Below, piece after piece: positions 10,333 through 18,949 of a stretch of 64,000 bases of DNA. Both the position numbers and the translations under genes were made by a program. Within the stretch, counting starts at the first letter, position 1. Each line of letters opens with the position of its first letter. Under the pieces are notes generated by a model. It made no database searches and was not told where the DNA came from. It saw only the letters and a list, made by a program, of their open reading frames with translations. Source of the DNA: Prochlorococcus marinus CUG1417 (GTDB lineage: Bacteria > Cyanobacteriota > Cyanobacteriia > PCC-6307 > Cyanobiaceae); assembly GCF_017695975.1 (NCBI RefSeq), contig NZ_JAAORN010000001.1, positions 1 to 64,000 of the forward strand. Direction: 5' to 3'.

Positions 10333-11067
10333 TTGGTTGAATCTAATCAAAATCAAGATTCGAATTTAGGGTCTAGGCTTCAACAAGATCTCAAAAATGA
10401 TCTTATTGCTGGCTTGCTGGTCGTAATACCTTTAGCAACAACTATTTGGCTTTCTTCATTAGTTAGTAAATTTGTTTTAACGCTAGTTACCTCTGTTCCT
10501 AAGCAACTAAATCCTTTTATAACTTTAAATCCATTGTTGCAAGATTTAATTAATCTCACTTTGGGTTTAACTGTGCCGTTATTAGCTATTTTGCTCATTG
10601 GCTTGATGGCAAGAAATTTTGTAGGTAGATGGTTATTAGAATTCGGGGAAGGTACTTTATCAAAAATTCCAGTCGCAGGAGCGGTTTATAAAACTCTTAA
10701 ACAATTACTTGAAACTTTCTTAAGTAATAAATCTAATCGATTTAGAAGAGTTATATTGGTTGAATACCCACGTAAAGGGCTTTATAGTGTGGGCTTTGTG
10801 ACGGGTGATGTTGGCCCCTCTCTTCAACCAGAATTGGACGAAAAGTTGCTAAGTGTTTTTATACCTACAGCACCAAACCCAACCACTGGATGGTATACCT
10901 TGGTCCCTGAGTCTTCAGTTAAAGATTTGGATATTTCTGTTGAAGATGCTTTTCGAACAATAATTTCTGCTGGAATAGTTAATCCAGATGAGAAAAATAA
11001 TACTACAAATCCAACATTTTCAAAATTATTTTCTCAATTACGTGCTTCCACTAATACCTCTTCTTAA
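10333..11067 (+). CDS. DUF502 family membrane protein
   Basis: Encodes 244 residues from a TTG start. Two hydrophobic segments (about residues 25-50, LIAGLLVVIPLATTIWLSSL, and about 75-95, a Leu/Ile-rich stretch with LLAILLIGLMARNFVGRW) are followed by the family signature IPVAGAVYKTLKQLLETF and a soluble domain containing PNPTTGW. This pattern is the DUF502 family, broadly conserved in cyanobacteria and with plant homologues. The biochemical function is unknown. It is immediately followed by nusB (no gap), so the pair is probably one operon. The upstream 145 bp is AT-rich and lies between divergent genes. Confidence 0.88.
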   Translation: MVESNQNQDSNLGSRLQQDLKNDLIAGLLVVIPLATTIWLSSLVSKFVLTLVTSVPKQLNPFITLNPLLQDLINLTLGLTVPLLAILLIGLMARNFVGRWLLEFGEGTLSKIPVAGAVYKTLKQLLETFLSNKSNRFRRVILVEYPRKGLYSVGFVTGDVGPSLQPELDEKLLSVFIPTAPNPTTGWYTLVPESSVKDLDISVEDAFRTIISAGIVNPDEKNNTTNPTFSKLFSQLRASTNTSS

Positions 11068-11700
11068 GTGATGCATAATAATAAATCTCTTTCTAGAGAG
11101 TTATCTTTAATTTCTCTAAGTCTGATAAAGGATAAAGGTGATTTTCAATTAAATAAATCTCAAATAGAAGATATTTTTGAATCTGCTCTTGATTCACTAA
11201 TTAACCATTGCAGAGATGAATTAGATAATTGCGAATCAGATTTAGAAAACGCATCACAAAAAATATTAGATAGTGAATTGCGAGAAGGACTTGATTCTCC
11301 TTTTGTAAATGTTAGAAACGACTTAAAAAAATCTTTAACAAAAATTGAAGCTGTAATGAATACACTCTCAGTAACTTTAGACTTTCCAAAATTAATAGTT
11401 TCTAGTGGTCAAATTGATATTAGAGAGGATGTGAATGAGAGGGTTACTAATATTATCGATAATCTTACAATTATTGATGCTGAAATTGATCAAGCAATGG
11501 AAGGTTGGAGACTAAAAAGATTACCAAGAATTGATCGTGATATTTTGCGTTTAGCTTATGTTGATATTAATTATTTGAGTACACCAGTTGCTGTTGCTTG
11601 TGATGAGGCAGTTAATCTAGCCAATAAATATAGTGATATGCAGGGAAGAAAATTTATTAATGGAGTTTTAAGGAGATTACAAACAGTAAAATTACAATGA
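11068..11700 (+). CDS. nusB: Transcription antitermination protein NusB
   Basis: Encodes about 210 residues, longer than E. coli NusB (139) because of an inserted N-terminal helical region, which is usual in cyanobacteria. The conserved C-terminal core is clear: WRLKRLPRIDRDILRLAYVDINYL, then VACDEAVNLANKYSD and the GRKFINGVLRRL ending. NusB pairs with NusE (S10) on boxA RNA to promote antitermination of rRNA operons. The GTG at 11068 and the ATG at 11071 are both possible starts; the ATG gives one residue fewer and is likelier. It is directly downstream of the DUF502 gene and 58 bp before ftsY. Confidence 0.93.
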   Translation: MMHNNKSLSRELSLISLSLIKDKGDFQLNKSQIEDIFESALDSLINHCRDELDNCESDLENASQKILDSELREGLDSPFVNVRNDLKKSLTKIEAVMNTLSVTLDFPKLIVSSGQIDIREDVNERVTNIIDNLTIIDAEIDQAMEGWRLKRLPRIDRDILRLAYVDINYLSTPVAVACDEAVNLANKYSDMQGRKFINGVLRRLQTVKLQ

Positions 11701-11758
11701 TTATTTGATATAAATAAGTAATATTTACAAATTTAATAAATACGGACTAAATATATCA

Positions 11759-13018
11759 ATGACAAATACTGATTCTGATAATTCTCGTGAGTGGGCTGCA
11801 CAGGCTTATGCACTTTTAAAAAAACGACAGGAGGATCAAAAGCAAGAATTAAAAAAACAGGAGGATCAAAAGCAAGAATTAAAAAAACAGGAGGATCAAA
11901 AGCAAGAATTAAAAAAACAGGAGGATCAAAAGCAAGAATTAATTGATAACTCTAGTAAAGAAAATATTTCTGTACCTTCTAAAACTATTGCTGAAACTAA
12001 ATTAGGAGAATTTGACGATAATTTTACTTGGTCTGCAATGGTATTAGCTGCTCAAGGAAAAAAAATAAATCAAATATCGATAGATGAAATTGATTGGTTA
12101 ACTAAATTAAGAAGAGGATTAGAAGAAACTCGAAAAGGATTTGTTACTGAATTATTGGATAAATTAGGAGATGATCCTCTTACTCCTGAATCTCTTGATG
12201 ATTTAGAGACTTTATTAATTAGAGCAGATGTTGGTATTGATTCAACTGATAGAGTAATAAGTGCTCTTAGAACAAAATTAAACGAAGAAGTCTTAGGTGG
12301 GGAAGCAGGAATAAAATTTTTAAAGAAGGAATTAAAAATAATTATCGATAAACCAATAGTAAATTCAGGTGTTGATATTTTAGTGCCTCAAAAGGGTAAG
12401 TTAAATGTTTGGTTACTTGTAGGAGTTAATGGCGTTGGAAAAACTACTACTTTAGGAAAATTAGCATATTTGTCATCAAAGAGTAATTATAAAACTTTAA
12501 TAGCTGCTGCTGATACTTTTAGAGCTGCGGCGGTAGAACAACTTAAAGTTTGGGGTGAAAGAAGTAATGTTGATGTTATATCTAATCAATCAAAAAATGC
12601 TGATCCAGCTGCTGTAGTTTTTGATGCAATTAATTCTGCACAAAAAAGAAACGTTGACTTATTACTTGTTGATACAGCAGGTAGATTGCAGACAAAAAAT
12701 AATTTGATGGATGAATTAGCAAAAATAAAAAAAATTATTGATAAAAAGGTTCCAGATGCAATTATTGAATCATTATTGGTTTTAGATGCAAGTCAAGGTC
12801 AAAATGGCTTAAAGCAAGCAAAAAGTTTTGCTAAATCAGCAAATTTAACTGGAGCAATTATTACTAAATTAGATGGGACCTCTAGAGGAGGAGTTTCATT
12901 AGCTGTATCTGAAGAGGTAAATTTGCCTATAAGATTTATTGGGGCTGGAGAGGGTATAAAAGATTTGAGACCTTTTAATAGTTATGAATTTGTCGAAGCT
13001 ATGCTTGCAGATAAATAA
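11759..13018 (+). CDS. ftsY: Signal recognition particle receptor FtsY
   Basis: Encodes 419 residues. It is the SRP receptor GTPase that docks ribosome-SRP complexes at the membrane. The NG domain carries G1 (GVNGVGKTTTLGKLA), the ADTFRAAAVEQL segment, G3 (DTAGR), G4 (TKLDGTSRGG) and the C-terminal GAGEGIKDLRPF closing motif. The first about 95 residues are the variable charged A region, here containing four copies of a 10-residue Lys/Gln/Glu unit ending in KQEL, built from a 30-bp DNA repeat. The A region mediates membrane and translocon contacts, so copy number may vary without loss of function. Confidence 0.97.
   Translation: MTNTDSDNSREWAAQAYALLKKRQEDQKQELKKQEDQKQELKKQEDQKQELKKQEDQKQELIDNSSKENISVPSKTIAETKLGEFDDNFTWSAMVLAAQGKKINQISIDEIDWLTKLRRGLEETRKGFVTELLDKLGDDPLTPESLDDLETLLIRADVGIDSTDRVISALRTKLNEEVLGGEAGIKFLKKELKIIIDKPIVNSGVDILVPQKGKLNVWLLVGVNGVGKTTTLGKLAYLSSKSNYKTLIAAADTFRAAAVEQLKVWGERSNVDVISNQSKNADPAAVVFDAINSAQKRNVDLLLVDTAGRLQTKNNLMDELAKIKKIIDKKVPDAIIESLLVLDASQGQNGLKQAKSFAKSANLTGAIITKLDGTSRGGVSLAVSEEVNLPIRFIGAGEGIKDLRPFNSYEFVEAMLADK
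11821..11940 (+). repeat. Four tandem 30-bp repeats inside ftsY
   Basis: Four consecutive 30-bp units occupy 11821-11850, 11851-11880, 11881-11910 and 11911-11940. The last three are identical, and the first differs only in its first 10 bases (a CG for AA). Each unit keeps the frame and encodes ten residues (KKQEDQKQEL-like). Near-perfect identity, including synonymous positions, points to recent slippage or unequal recombination. This is read directly from the sequence. Confidence 0.97.
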
Positions 13019-13085
13019 ATATTTAATTAATTTTTTTTAAAAATTAAAATTTAATGTTAAAACATATTTATCTATTAGATTTGTT

Positions 13086-14429
13086 GTGACAAATAATCAA
13101 AATGAGAAATTATTTTCAAACAAATTTATTAAAAAATTTTTAGAAAATGAACCTGCACTATTTTTAAAAAATAAATATAAATTTGCTGAAATCGCGTCTT
13201 CATTATCATATTACTTAAAATCTTTTTCAAACGTAGATAAATTATTGGATTACATATGCTTAATTTTTAAACATATTTTTAATGAAAAAATAATATTAAT
13301 TATCCCTTTAAATTATGAGGGAGAGATATGGAATGAAAATATAAAAATTTCAGCTAATAATGAATGTTCAATAATTCAAGAAGAAATTGCTAGTTTTTTT
13401 AAGCAATTTTATTTTTCTAGAAATTTTAAAATAAAAGAAATTTTAACTTTTGAAAATGCTCTAAAAGATAATTTTAAAGAATATAAAATTGAAACAAAAA
13501 AGATATTATCAAGAGGGAAATGTAGAGGATTTATATATATTTTTAGCAATGATATGACTAGCATATCGATTACTGAAGATAATAATTTTAATTTTATTCA
13601 AAATTGTTTGGCTGTTGGATTAGAAAATTACTGCTTAATAAAAGCAAAGAAAAAGCATGAGAACGTAGATAGAGAAATTTCAACTGGGGCTGAAATACAA
13701 TCTCAATTGCTTCCAGATTATTGTCCCATTATTTATGGAGTTGACCTAGCCGCACATTGCAGACCAGCTCTCCAGTTAGGAGGGGATTACTATGATTTTA
13801 TGTGCGTAAAGACGAATATCTCAGAAAAAAGAAAAGAAAAAGCTAGATGGGCATTTGTAATTGGTGACGTTATGGGTAAAGGAATTCCAGCTGGCCTTTT
13901 AATGACTATGCTGAGAGGAATGCTACGTGCAGAAGTTCTTACGGGGCTGCCTCCAGATAGAATTTTGCATGATTTGAATCAACTAGCGATAGATGATTTA
14001 GATCAATCTCATAGATTTGTAACATTGTTCTATTCAGATTATGACCCCAGAACTAGAAAATTGAGATTTGCTAATGCTGCACATAATCCTCCTTTGCTTT
14101 GGAAAAGTTCAGATCAGAAAATTATAAAATTAGATGCAGAGGGATTTGTACTTGGATTACAAAAAGACGCTGAATATGATTGTGGTGAAATCAAACTTAA
14201 TGAAAATGATTTAGTTCTTTATTACACAGATGGAGTAATCGATACTTCTAATTCTTTGGGTGAAAGGTTTGATGAGGAAAGGTTAATTAAAACCCTTACA
14301 AAATTATGCAAGCAATCTTATACATCTCAAGAAATTTTAAATAAAATCTTCAAAAAATTAGATGATTTTACTGGCCAAAATAGACATTTGGAAGATGATG
14401 CATCTATTGTTATTTTTCAATTAAGGTAG
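13086..14429 (+). CDS. RsbU/SpoIIE-type PP2C serine phosphatase
   Basis: Encodes 447 residues from a GTG start. The first about 190 residues are Asn/Ile/Lys-rich, without a clear motif but with the size and spacing of a GAF-like sensor. The C-terminal half is a PPM-family phosphatase of the RsbU/SpoIIE class: AEIQSQLLP linker, GGDYYDF (metal Asp), GDVMGKGIPAGL, ANAAHNPPLL, YTDGVID (metal Asp) and a DDASIVIF ending. Such enzymes usually dephosphorylate an STAS anti-anti-sigma protein in a partner-switching cascade. No STAS protein, anti-sigma kinase or sigma factor is adjacent; neighbours are ftsY and argH. The substrate is unknown. Confidence 0.88.
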   Translation: MTNNQNEKLFSNKFIKKFLENEPALFLKNKYKFAEIASSLSYYLKSFSNVDKLLDYICLIFKHIFNEKIILIIPLNYEGEIWNENIKISANNECSIIQEEIASFFKQFYFSRNFKIKEILTFENALKDNFKEYKIETKKILSRGKCRGFIYIFSNDMTSISITEDNNFNFIQNCLAVGLENYCLIKAKKKHENVDREISTGAEIQSQLLPDYCPIIYGVDLAAHCRPALQLGGDYYDFMCVKTNISEKRKEKARWAFVIGDVMGKGIPAGLLMTMLRGMLRAEVLTGLPPDRILHDLNQLAIDDLDQSHRFVTLFYSDYDPRTRKLRFANAAHNPPLLWKSSDQKIIKLDAEGFVLGLQKDAEYDCGEIKLNENDLVLYYTDGVIDTSNSLGERFDEERLIKTLTKLCKQSYTSQEILNKIFKKLDDFTGQNRHLEDDASIVIFQLR

Positions 14430-14491
14430 ATATTTTTTGTCACCTATATGAAAAAATGCTTTATTAGAGATATCTAAAGTTACTAATTGAT

Positions 14492-15871
14492 ATGGCAAAA
14501 GTTTGGAGTAAAAGGTTTGATAATTCACTTAACCCTTTTATTGAAAAGTTTAACGCTTCAATTGGTTTTGATAGAAAGCTTATTTTAGAAGATTTGGATT
14601 GTTCGATAGCTCATGCAAAAATGCTTGGCAAAACTAAAGTGTTATCCTCATCTGAAACGTCGATAATTATTAATGGTCTAGAGAAAATTAAGGTTGAGTA
14701 TTTGCAGGGTAAATTTTTTCCAAGTTTTCCTTCTGAAGATATTCACTATTGTATTGAAGAAAAACTAATAAGTCTAATTGGTGAAACGGGGAAAAAGCTA
14801 CACACAGGTAGAAGTAGAAATGATCAAGTTGGCACAGATATAAGGTTGTGGCTAAGAAAAGAGATTGATAACCTTGACATCTTAATAACTGATTTGCAAA
14901 AAGCTTTCTTAAATCATGCCAAATCTAATATTTATACTTTAATTCCTGGTTATACACATATGCAAAGAGCGCAACCTTTATCTTTGGCTCATCATTTATT
15001 GGCTTATTTAGAAATGCTTCAAAGGGATCGCGAAAGGTTGAAGGAAGTAAGATCAAGAGTCAATATTTCCCCATTAGGAGCTGCAGCATTAGCTGGCACA
15101 AAAATAAAAATAGATAGGAATTTTACAGCTGCAGAATTAGGTTTTGAAAACATTTATAAAAATAGTATTGATGCTGTAAGCGATAGGGATTTTTGTATTG
15201 AGTTTGTTTCTGCATCTGCTTTATTAATGTCTCATTTGAGTAAAATATCAGAGGAAATAATTTTGTGGGTAACTGATGAATTTTCTTTTGCAAAGTTAAC
15301 GGACAAATGTGCTACTGGAAGTAGCTTGATGCCGCAGAAAAAAAACCCTGATGTTCCAGAATTGATAAGAGGTAAAACCGGAAGAGTTTATGGACATCTT
15401 CAAGCATTGTTAACAATGGTCAAAGGTGTACCACTTGCATACAATAAGGATTTTCAAGAAGATAAAGAGCCAATATTTGATACTGCAGAGACAATCTCTT
15501 CTTGCCTTAAAGCAATGACAATCTTAATTGATGAAGGCATAAAATTTAATATCAAAGATTTATCTAATTCGGTAGCAAATGATTTTTCTAACGCCACTGA
15601 TTTAGCAGATTACTTAGTTGGTAAAAATGTTCCTTTTCGAACTGCGTATCAAGTTGTTGGTGAAATCGTTAAATATTGTTTGGAGAGGAAAATGTTGTTT
15701 AAAAATCTCAAAATTGATGAATTTAAAAAATTTCATCCCGAATTTGATGAGGATGTTTTTGTGGACCTTGAACCTTTTAATGTTGTTAAGTCAAGAACTA
15801 GTGAAGGTGGAACTGGTTTTGAACAAGTAGAAAAAGAGGTAAATAATTGGCAGAAAAAATTGTTACTTTGA
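14492..15871 (+). CDS. argH: Argininosuccinate lyase
   Basis: Encodes 459 residues, the family length, and splits argininosuccinate into arginine and fumarate, the last step of arginine synthesis. The fumarase/aspartase superfamily signature [20 protein letters not shown] (with the catalytic Ser on the flexible loop) is intact, as are [14 protein letters not shown] and [17 protein letters not shown] with the catalytic His. It starts at ATG 14492 (MAKVWSKRF), 62 bp after the phosphatase gene. Two other arginine-related genes, argJ and speA, lie elsewhere in the window but are not linked to it. Confidence 0.97.
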   Translation: MAKVWSKRFDNSLNPFIEKFNASIGFDRKLILEDLDCSIAHAKMLGKTKVLSSSETSIIINGLEKIKVEYLQGKFFPSFPSEDIHYCIEEKLISLIGETGKKLHTGRSRNDQVGTDIRLWLRKEIDNLDILITDLQKAFLNHAKSNIYTLIPGYTHMQRAQPLSLAHHLLAYLEMLQRDRERLKEVRSRVNISPLGAAALAGTKIKIDRNFTAAELGFENIYKNSIDAVSDRDFCIEFVSASALLMSHLSKISEEIILWVTDEFSFAKLTDKCATGSSLMPQKKNPDVPELIRGKTGRVYGHLQALLTMVKGVPLAYNKDFQEDKEPIFDTAETISSCLKAMTILIDEGIKFNIKDLSNSVANDFSNATDLADYLVGKNVPFRTAYQVVGEIVKYCLERKMLFKNLKIDEFKKFHPEFDEDVFVDLEPFNVVKSRTSEGGTGFEQVEKEVNNWQKKLLL

Positions 15872-15935
15872 ATCTAAATTTTTTTTCTACAACTGGGGTA
15901 TTCTTTGAAGTAGAATAATGATGTAAAGTTATGAG

Positions 15936-15955
15936 ACTACTTATTGTAGTTTTTT
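15936..15955 (+). terminator. Weak hairpin plus T-run between argH and the RNA-binding protein gene
   Basis: A 5-bp perfect stem (15936-15940 with 15946-15950, loop of five) is followed by a run of T at 15950-15956. It could terminate argH transcription or form part of the 5' leader of the downstream RNA-binding protein gene. The stem is short and AT-rich, so confidence is low. Confidence 0.3.
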
Positions 15956-15986
15956 AATAAGGTAAATTTTCTTTGTTGAGTTTAAA

Positions 15987-16607
15987 GTGAGTATTTTTGT
16001 TGGCAATCTGCCATTCCGCGCGGAGCGTGAAGACGTTTTACAGTTGTTTGCCCCTTTTGGTGAAGTTTTAAATTGTTCTCTTCCCCTTGAAAGAGATACT
16101 GGAAGAAAAAGAGGATTCGCATTCGTTGAAATGTCAGATGAAGCAATTGAGTCAGCAGCTATTGATGGTTTGCAAGGTACGGAGCTCATGGGTAGACCAT
16201 TAAGAATTAATAAGGCCGAGCCAAGAGGTTCTGGCGGATCTCGAAGAGGAGGAAGAAGTGGCGGTTACGGCGGTGGAAATAATGGTGGCAGCTATGGCGG
16301 TGGCGGTTACGGCGCTGGAAATAATGGTGGCAGCTATGGCGGTGGCGGTTACGGCGCTGGCGGTTACGGCGGTGGAAATAATGGTGGCGGTTACGGCGGT
16401 GGCGGTTACGGCGGTGGAAATAATGGTGGCAGCTATGGCGGTGGGTCTGAATCTAATGCCAATTACACTAATAAACCTTCTGGAGCAGAAGGGTGGGAGG
16501 ACAGAAGTTATGGAAACACCTCTGAAAATGCTGAATATGAAAGCGGTAGGAGTAGAAGAAAAAGGGGAGTTTCTAATGACAGCAATGCTGCAATCGAGGA
16601 TAACTAG
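15987..16607 (+). CDS. Glycine-rich RRM RNA-binding protein (cyanobacterial Rbp family)
   Basis: Encodes 206 residues from a GTG start (MSIFVGNLPF). Residues 1-78 form one RNA recognition motif with RNP2 (IFVGNLP) and RNP1 (RKRGFAFVEM). Residues about 85-150 are an RGG/Gly-Tyr-Asn-rich tail built from repeats of a 14-residue GGYGxGNNGGSYGG unit, then an acidic/basic end. The architecture matches cyanobacterial cold-inducible Rbp proteins, whose glycine-rich tail resembles eukaryotic GRPs; roles in mRNA localisation and stability are inferred from the family. The DNA of the tail is far more G+C-rich than its surroundings. The gene overlaps convergent dus by 4 bp. Confidence 0.93.
   Translation: MSIFVGNLPFRAEREDVLQLFAPFGEVLNCSLPLERDTGRKRGFAFVEMSDEAIESAAIDGLQGTELMGRPLRINKAEPRGSGGSRRGGRSGGYGGGNNGGSYGGGGYGAGNNGGSYGGGGYGAGGYGGGNNGGGYGGGGYGGGNNGGSYGGGSESNANYTNKPSGAEGWEDRSYGNTSENAEYESGRSRRKRGVSNDSNAAIEDN
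16260..16445 (+). repeat. G+C-rich 42-bp coding repeats in the RNA-binding protein tail
   Basis: A 42-bp unit encoding GGYG(G/A)GNNGGSYGG recurs about three times in full, with partial 15- and 27-bp copies between, starting near 16260 and ending near 16445. Copies differ mainly at one codon (GGT or GCT, giving Gly or Ala) and are otherwise almost identical at synonymous positions. It stands out as G/C-dense in a very AT-rich genome and is likely length-variable. Confidence 0.9.
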
Positions 16608-17608
16608 TACCCCATTTCTTCGAGCTTTTTAGTTTCTTTAAGTAGATATTCAATATCTAATTTTTTATCTATAGATTTATTAGAAATTTGATTTCTCCAA
16701 ATTTTTGCTTTTGGAATACCTTCGACCAAATTTATTAGATGTTTGCAAATATCCCAAGATTTTCCTCCATTAGTTAAATGTTCATCTATGTATGGGATTA
16801 AGGAGAATATAATATTTGAAGCTGATTTAGGTTCGGTATTGATTCCATAAACTTTTTGATCAATTTCAGACCATCTTAAGGGATGTTTATACACAGAACG
16901 TCCAATCATGACACCATCAAAATCATTTAGAGCTTTTAATGATTCATCGATATTTGTGAAACCTCCATTGATTTCTATTAATAATTCTGGATTTGATTTT
17001 TTCAATTTTTTTACTAAATCATAATTTAGTGGGGGTATAGTTCTGTTTTGTTTTGGATTAAGACCTTTTAATATCGCTTTCCTTGCATGGACTGTAAATC
17101 TGTCTGCACCAGCATTTGCGATAATTCTTACGAATTTATTCAAGTTAACGAAACTATCATCATTGTCTACACCGATTCTGTGTTTGATTGTCACCGGTAA
17201 GTTGCAATTATTTTTTAAGGATTCTATACATTTTGCTACTGTTAGAGGGTCTTTCATAAGTGAAGCTCCAAAATTTCCAGAACAGACCCTTGGACTCGGA
17301 CAACCAACATTAAAGTTTATTTCGTCATAACCCCAATCCTGTGCTATTCGGGCTGCCTCTTTAAGGATTTTTGGATTGTCCCCTCCAAACTGAATCGATA
17401 TCGGGTGTTCTTCATTATTAAAATCTAAAAATTTTTCCTTTTTATCCGTATGAAATAAACTTTTGGCCACAATCATTTCCGTATATAGCAGAGCTTTAGA
17501 GCTTATTTTTCTCATTATCATTCTGAAATGTTTATCAGTACAATCCATCATTGGAGCAATACTTAATTTATGAATATTTTTAATAGAATCGGAATGTATG
17601 GAACTCAT
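16604..17608 (-). CDS. dusA: tRNA-dihydrouridine synthase (DusA-like)
   Basis: Encodes 334 residues and reduces uridines in tRNA D-loops using FMN and NADPH. Family features are visible: APMMDCTDKHFRM at the FMN-binding start, QFGGDNP, the active-site segment DEINFNVGCPSPRVCSGNFGASLM with the catalytic Cys in NVGCPSPRV, TIKHRIGVD and FTVHARKA. Length and sequence fit the DusA subgroup. It starts only 22 bp from the divergent msrB start, so its promoter must reach into msrB or the very short gap. Its 3' end overlaps the RNA-binding protein gene by 4 bp. Confidence 0.92.
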   Translation of the reverse strand: MSSIHSDSIKNIHKLSIAPMMDCTDKHFRMIMRKISSKALLYTEMIVAKSLFHTDKKEKFLDFNNEEHPISIQFGGDNPKILKEAARIAQDWGYDEINFNVGCPSPRVCSGNFGASLMKDPLTVAKCIESLKNNCNLPVTIKHRIGVDNDDSFVNLNKFVRIIANAGADRFTVHARKAILKGLNPKQNRTIPPLNYDLVKKLKKSNPELLIEINGGFTNIDESLKALNDFDGVMIGRSVYKHPLRWSEIDQKVYGINTEPKSASNIIFSLIPYIDEHLTNGGKSWDICKHLINLVEGIPKAKIWRNQISNKSIDKKLDIEYLLKETKKLEEMGY

Positions 17609-17630
17609 TACTTTTTATGTGAGTAAATAT

Positions 17631-18125
17631 ATGAATCAATTTTTATCAAGAAGAACTTTTATTCTAATTCCTACTATGTCAATACTAAAAACATTTTTTA
17701 AGCCTATGCAAGTTTTAGCTTCTTCGCTTGCTTCTAAAGAGGAGTGGAATTTATCAAAAGAAGAATGGAAATCTAGGCTAAGTCCAGAATCCTACTATAT
17801 TTTGAGGGAGGAAGGCACTGAAAGAGCTTTCAGTAGCGAATTAAATAATGAGAAAAGAAAAGGGGTTTTTCACTGTGCAGGATGTGATTTACCACTTTTT
17901 CTCTCAGATAAAAAGTTTGATAGTGGCACTGGTTGGCCAAGTTTTTGGGATTCAATTCAAGGATCAGTTGCAACAAAGGTTGATTTTAAGTTAATTGTTC
18001 CCAGAACTGAATATCATTGCTCTAGATGCGGAGGTCATCAAGGACATGTTTTTAATGATGGCCCTCTTCCTACAGGGAAAAGATACTGTAATAATGGATT
18101 AGCATTAAGGTTTGTTCCTGAGTAA
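17631..18125 (+). CDS. msrB: Peptide methionine-R-sulfoxide reductase, probably exported
   Basis: Encodes 164 residues from the ATG at 17631; an upstream in-frame ATG at 17598 would overlap divergent dus and lies before the signal, so I prefer 17631. The MsrB domain (about residues 40-164) has zinc cysteines (CAGCDLPLF and CSRCGGHQGHVF), FDSGTGWPSFW and the catalytic Cys in RYCNNGLALRF. The N-terminus MNQFLSRRTFIL carries a twin-arginine S-R-R-x-F-I-L match followed by a short hydrophobic stretch and VLASSLAS, a plausible cleavage site. Export by the Tat route to thylakoid lumen or periplasm is inference. Confidence 0.92.
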   Translation: MNQFLSRRTFILIPTMSILKTFFKPMQVLASSLASKEEWNLSKEEWKSRLSPESYYILREEGTERAFSSELNNEKRKGVFHCAGCDLPLFLSDKKFDSGTGWPSFWDSIQGSVATKVDFKLIVPRTEYHCSRCGGHQGHVFNDGPLPTGKRYCNNGLALRFVPE

Positions 18126-18200
18126 AAATTTGTGCGGCCTTCCGTAACTTGTTTTGTGCATCACTTTATTAGAAAATAGTCTTATTAAATTTTTAGAAAA

Positions 18201-18920
18201 ATGATTGAAAATCAATCAGATAATATTGATATTAAAGAAAATGATGTTTCTAATCAGGATAATGCTTCTGAAGATACTTCATCTGCCGAAGAAAAAATAA
18301 TCGATAATGATGAATTATCTTCTCAAAAAACAGAAGAAATAAATACCGAAGAATTAAAAAATACTATTTCTAATAATGATGCGAGATTAGAACAATTAGA
18401 AAAAGAGCATGAGACATTAAAAAATCAGTATGTAAGAATTTCAGCAGATTTTGATAATTTTAGAAAAAGGCAGTCTAGGGATCAGGGGGATTTAAAAATC
18501 CAACTTGTTTCAAAGACTTTAACGGCAATACTTCCTATCGTTGATAATTTTGAGAGAGCAAGACAACAACTGAAACCAGAAAGTGAAGAAGCTCAAGCTC
18601 TTCATAGAAGTTATCAAGGATTGTATAAACAATTGGTAGAAGTTTTAAAACAACAGGGAGTCTCTCCAATGAGGGTTGTTGGTCAGCAATTTGATCCAAG
18701 CTTGCATGAAGCTGTATTAAGAGAGCCAAGTGACGAGTTTGATGAAGATTGTATTATTGAGGAATTACAGCGTGGATATCATCTAGAAGGTAAGGTTTTG
18801 AGACATGCATTGGTTAAGGTTTCTATGGGACCCGGTAAACAAAATTCACAACAGGAAGTAGAAACGGATACAGTTGAAGAGGATGTAGATTCAGAGGAAA
18901 ATACTTCTGAAGATGTATAA
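18201..18920 (+). CDS. grpE: GrpE nucleotide exchange factor of DnaK
   Basis: Encodes 239 residues. The first about 60 residues are acidic and low-complexity, followed by a long coiled coil (about 62-95) and the family core: [25 protein letters not shown] and the closing [13 protein letters not shown]. GrpE drives ADP release from DnaK. The C-terminus is again acidic ([14 protein letters not shown]). It is 29 bp upstream of dnaJ, giving the usual chaperone pair; dnaK is not in the window. No CIRCE-like inverted repeat is visible in the short 75-bp gap upstream. Confidence 0.96.
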   Translation: MIENQSDNIDIKENDVSNQDNASEDTSSAEEKIIDNDELSSQKTEEINTEELKNTISNNDARLEQLEKEHETLKNQYVRISADFDNFRKRQSRDQGDLKIQLVSKTLTAILPIVDNFERARQQLKPESEEAQALHRSYQGLYKQLVEVLKQQGVSPMRVVGQQFDPSLHEAVLREPSDEFDEDCIIEELQRGYHLEGKVLRHALVKVSMGPGKQNSQQEVETDTVEEDVDSEENTSEDV

Positions 18921-18949
18921 ATTCCAAATTTTTATTTGAGCATTATCCA

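Noticed and set aside
16258-16632. 124-codon frame in the +1 register of the RNA-binding protein tail
   Set aside because: It is an artefact of the Gly-rich repeats; the product is a MAVAVTA repeat without domain sense, and the main frame has an intact RRM.
18126-18165. tRNA-like or terminator stem after msrB (GTGCGGCC...GTGCATCAC)
   Set aside because: No cloverleaf, no TTC loop and no stable stem with a T-run could be drawn.
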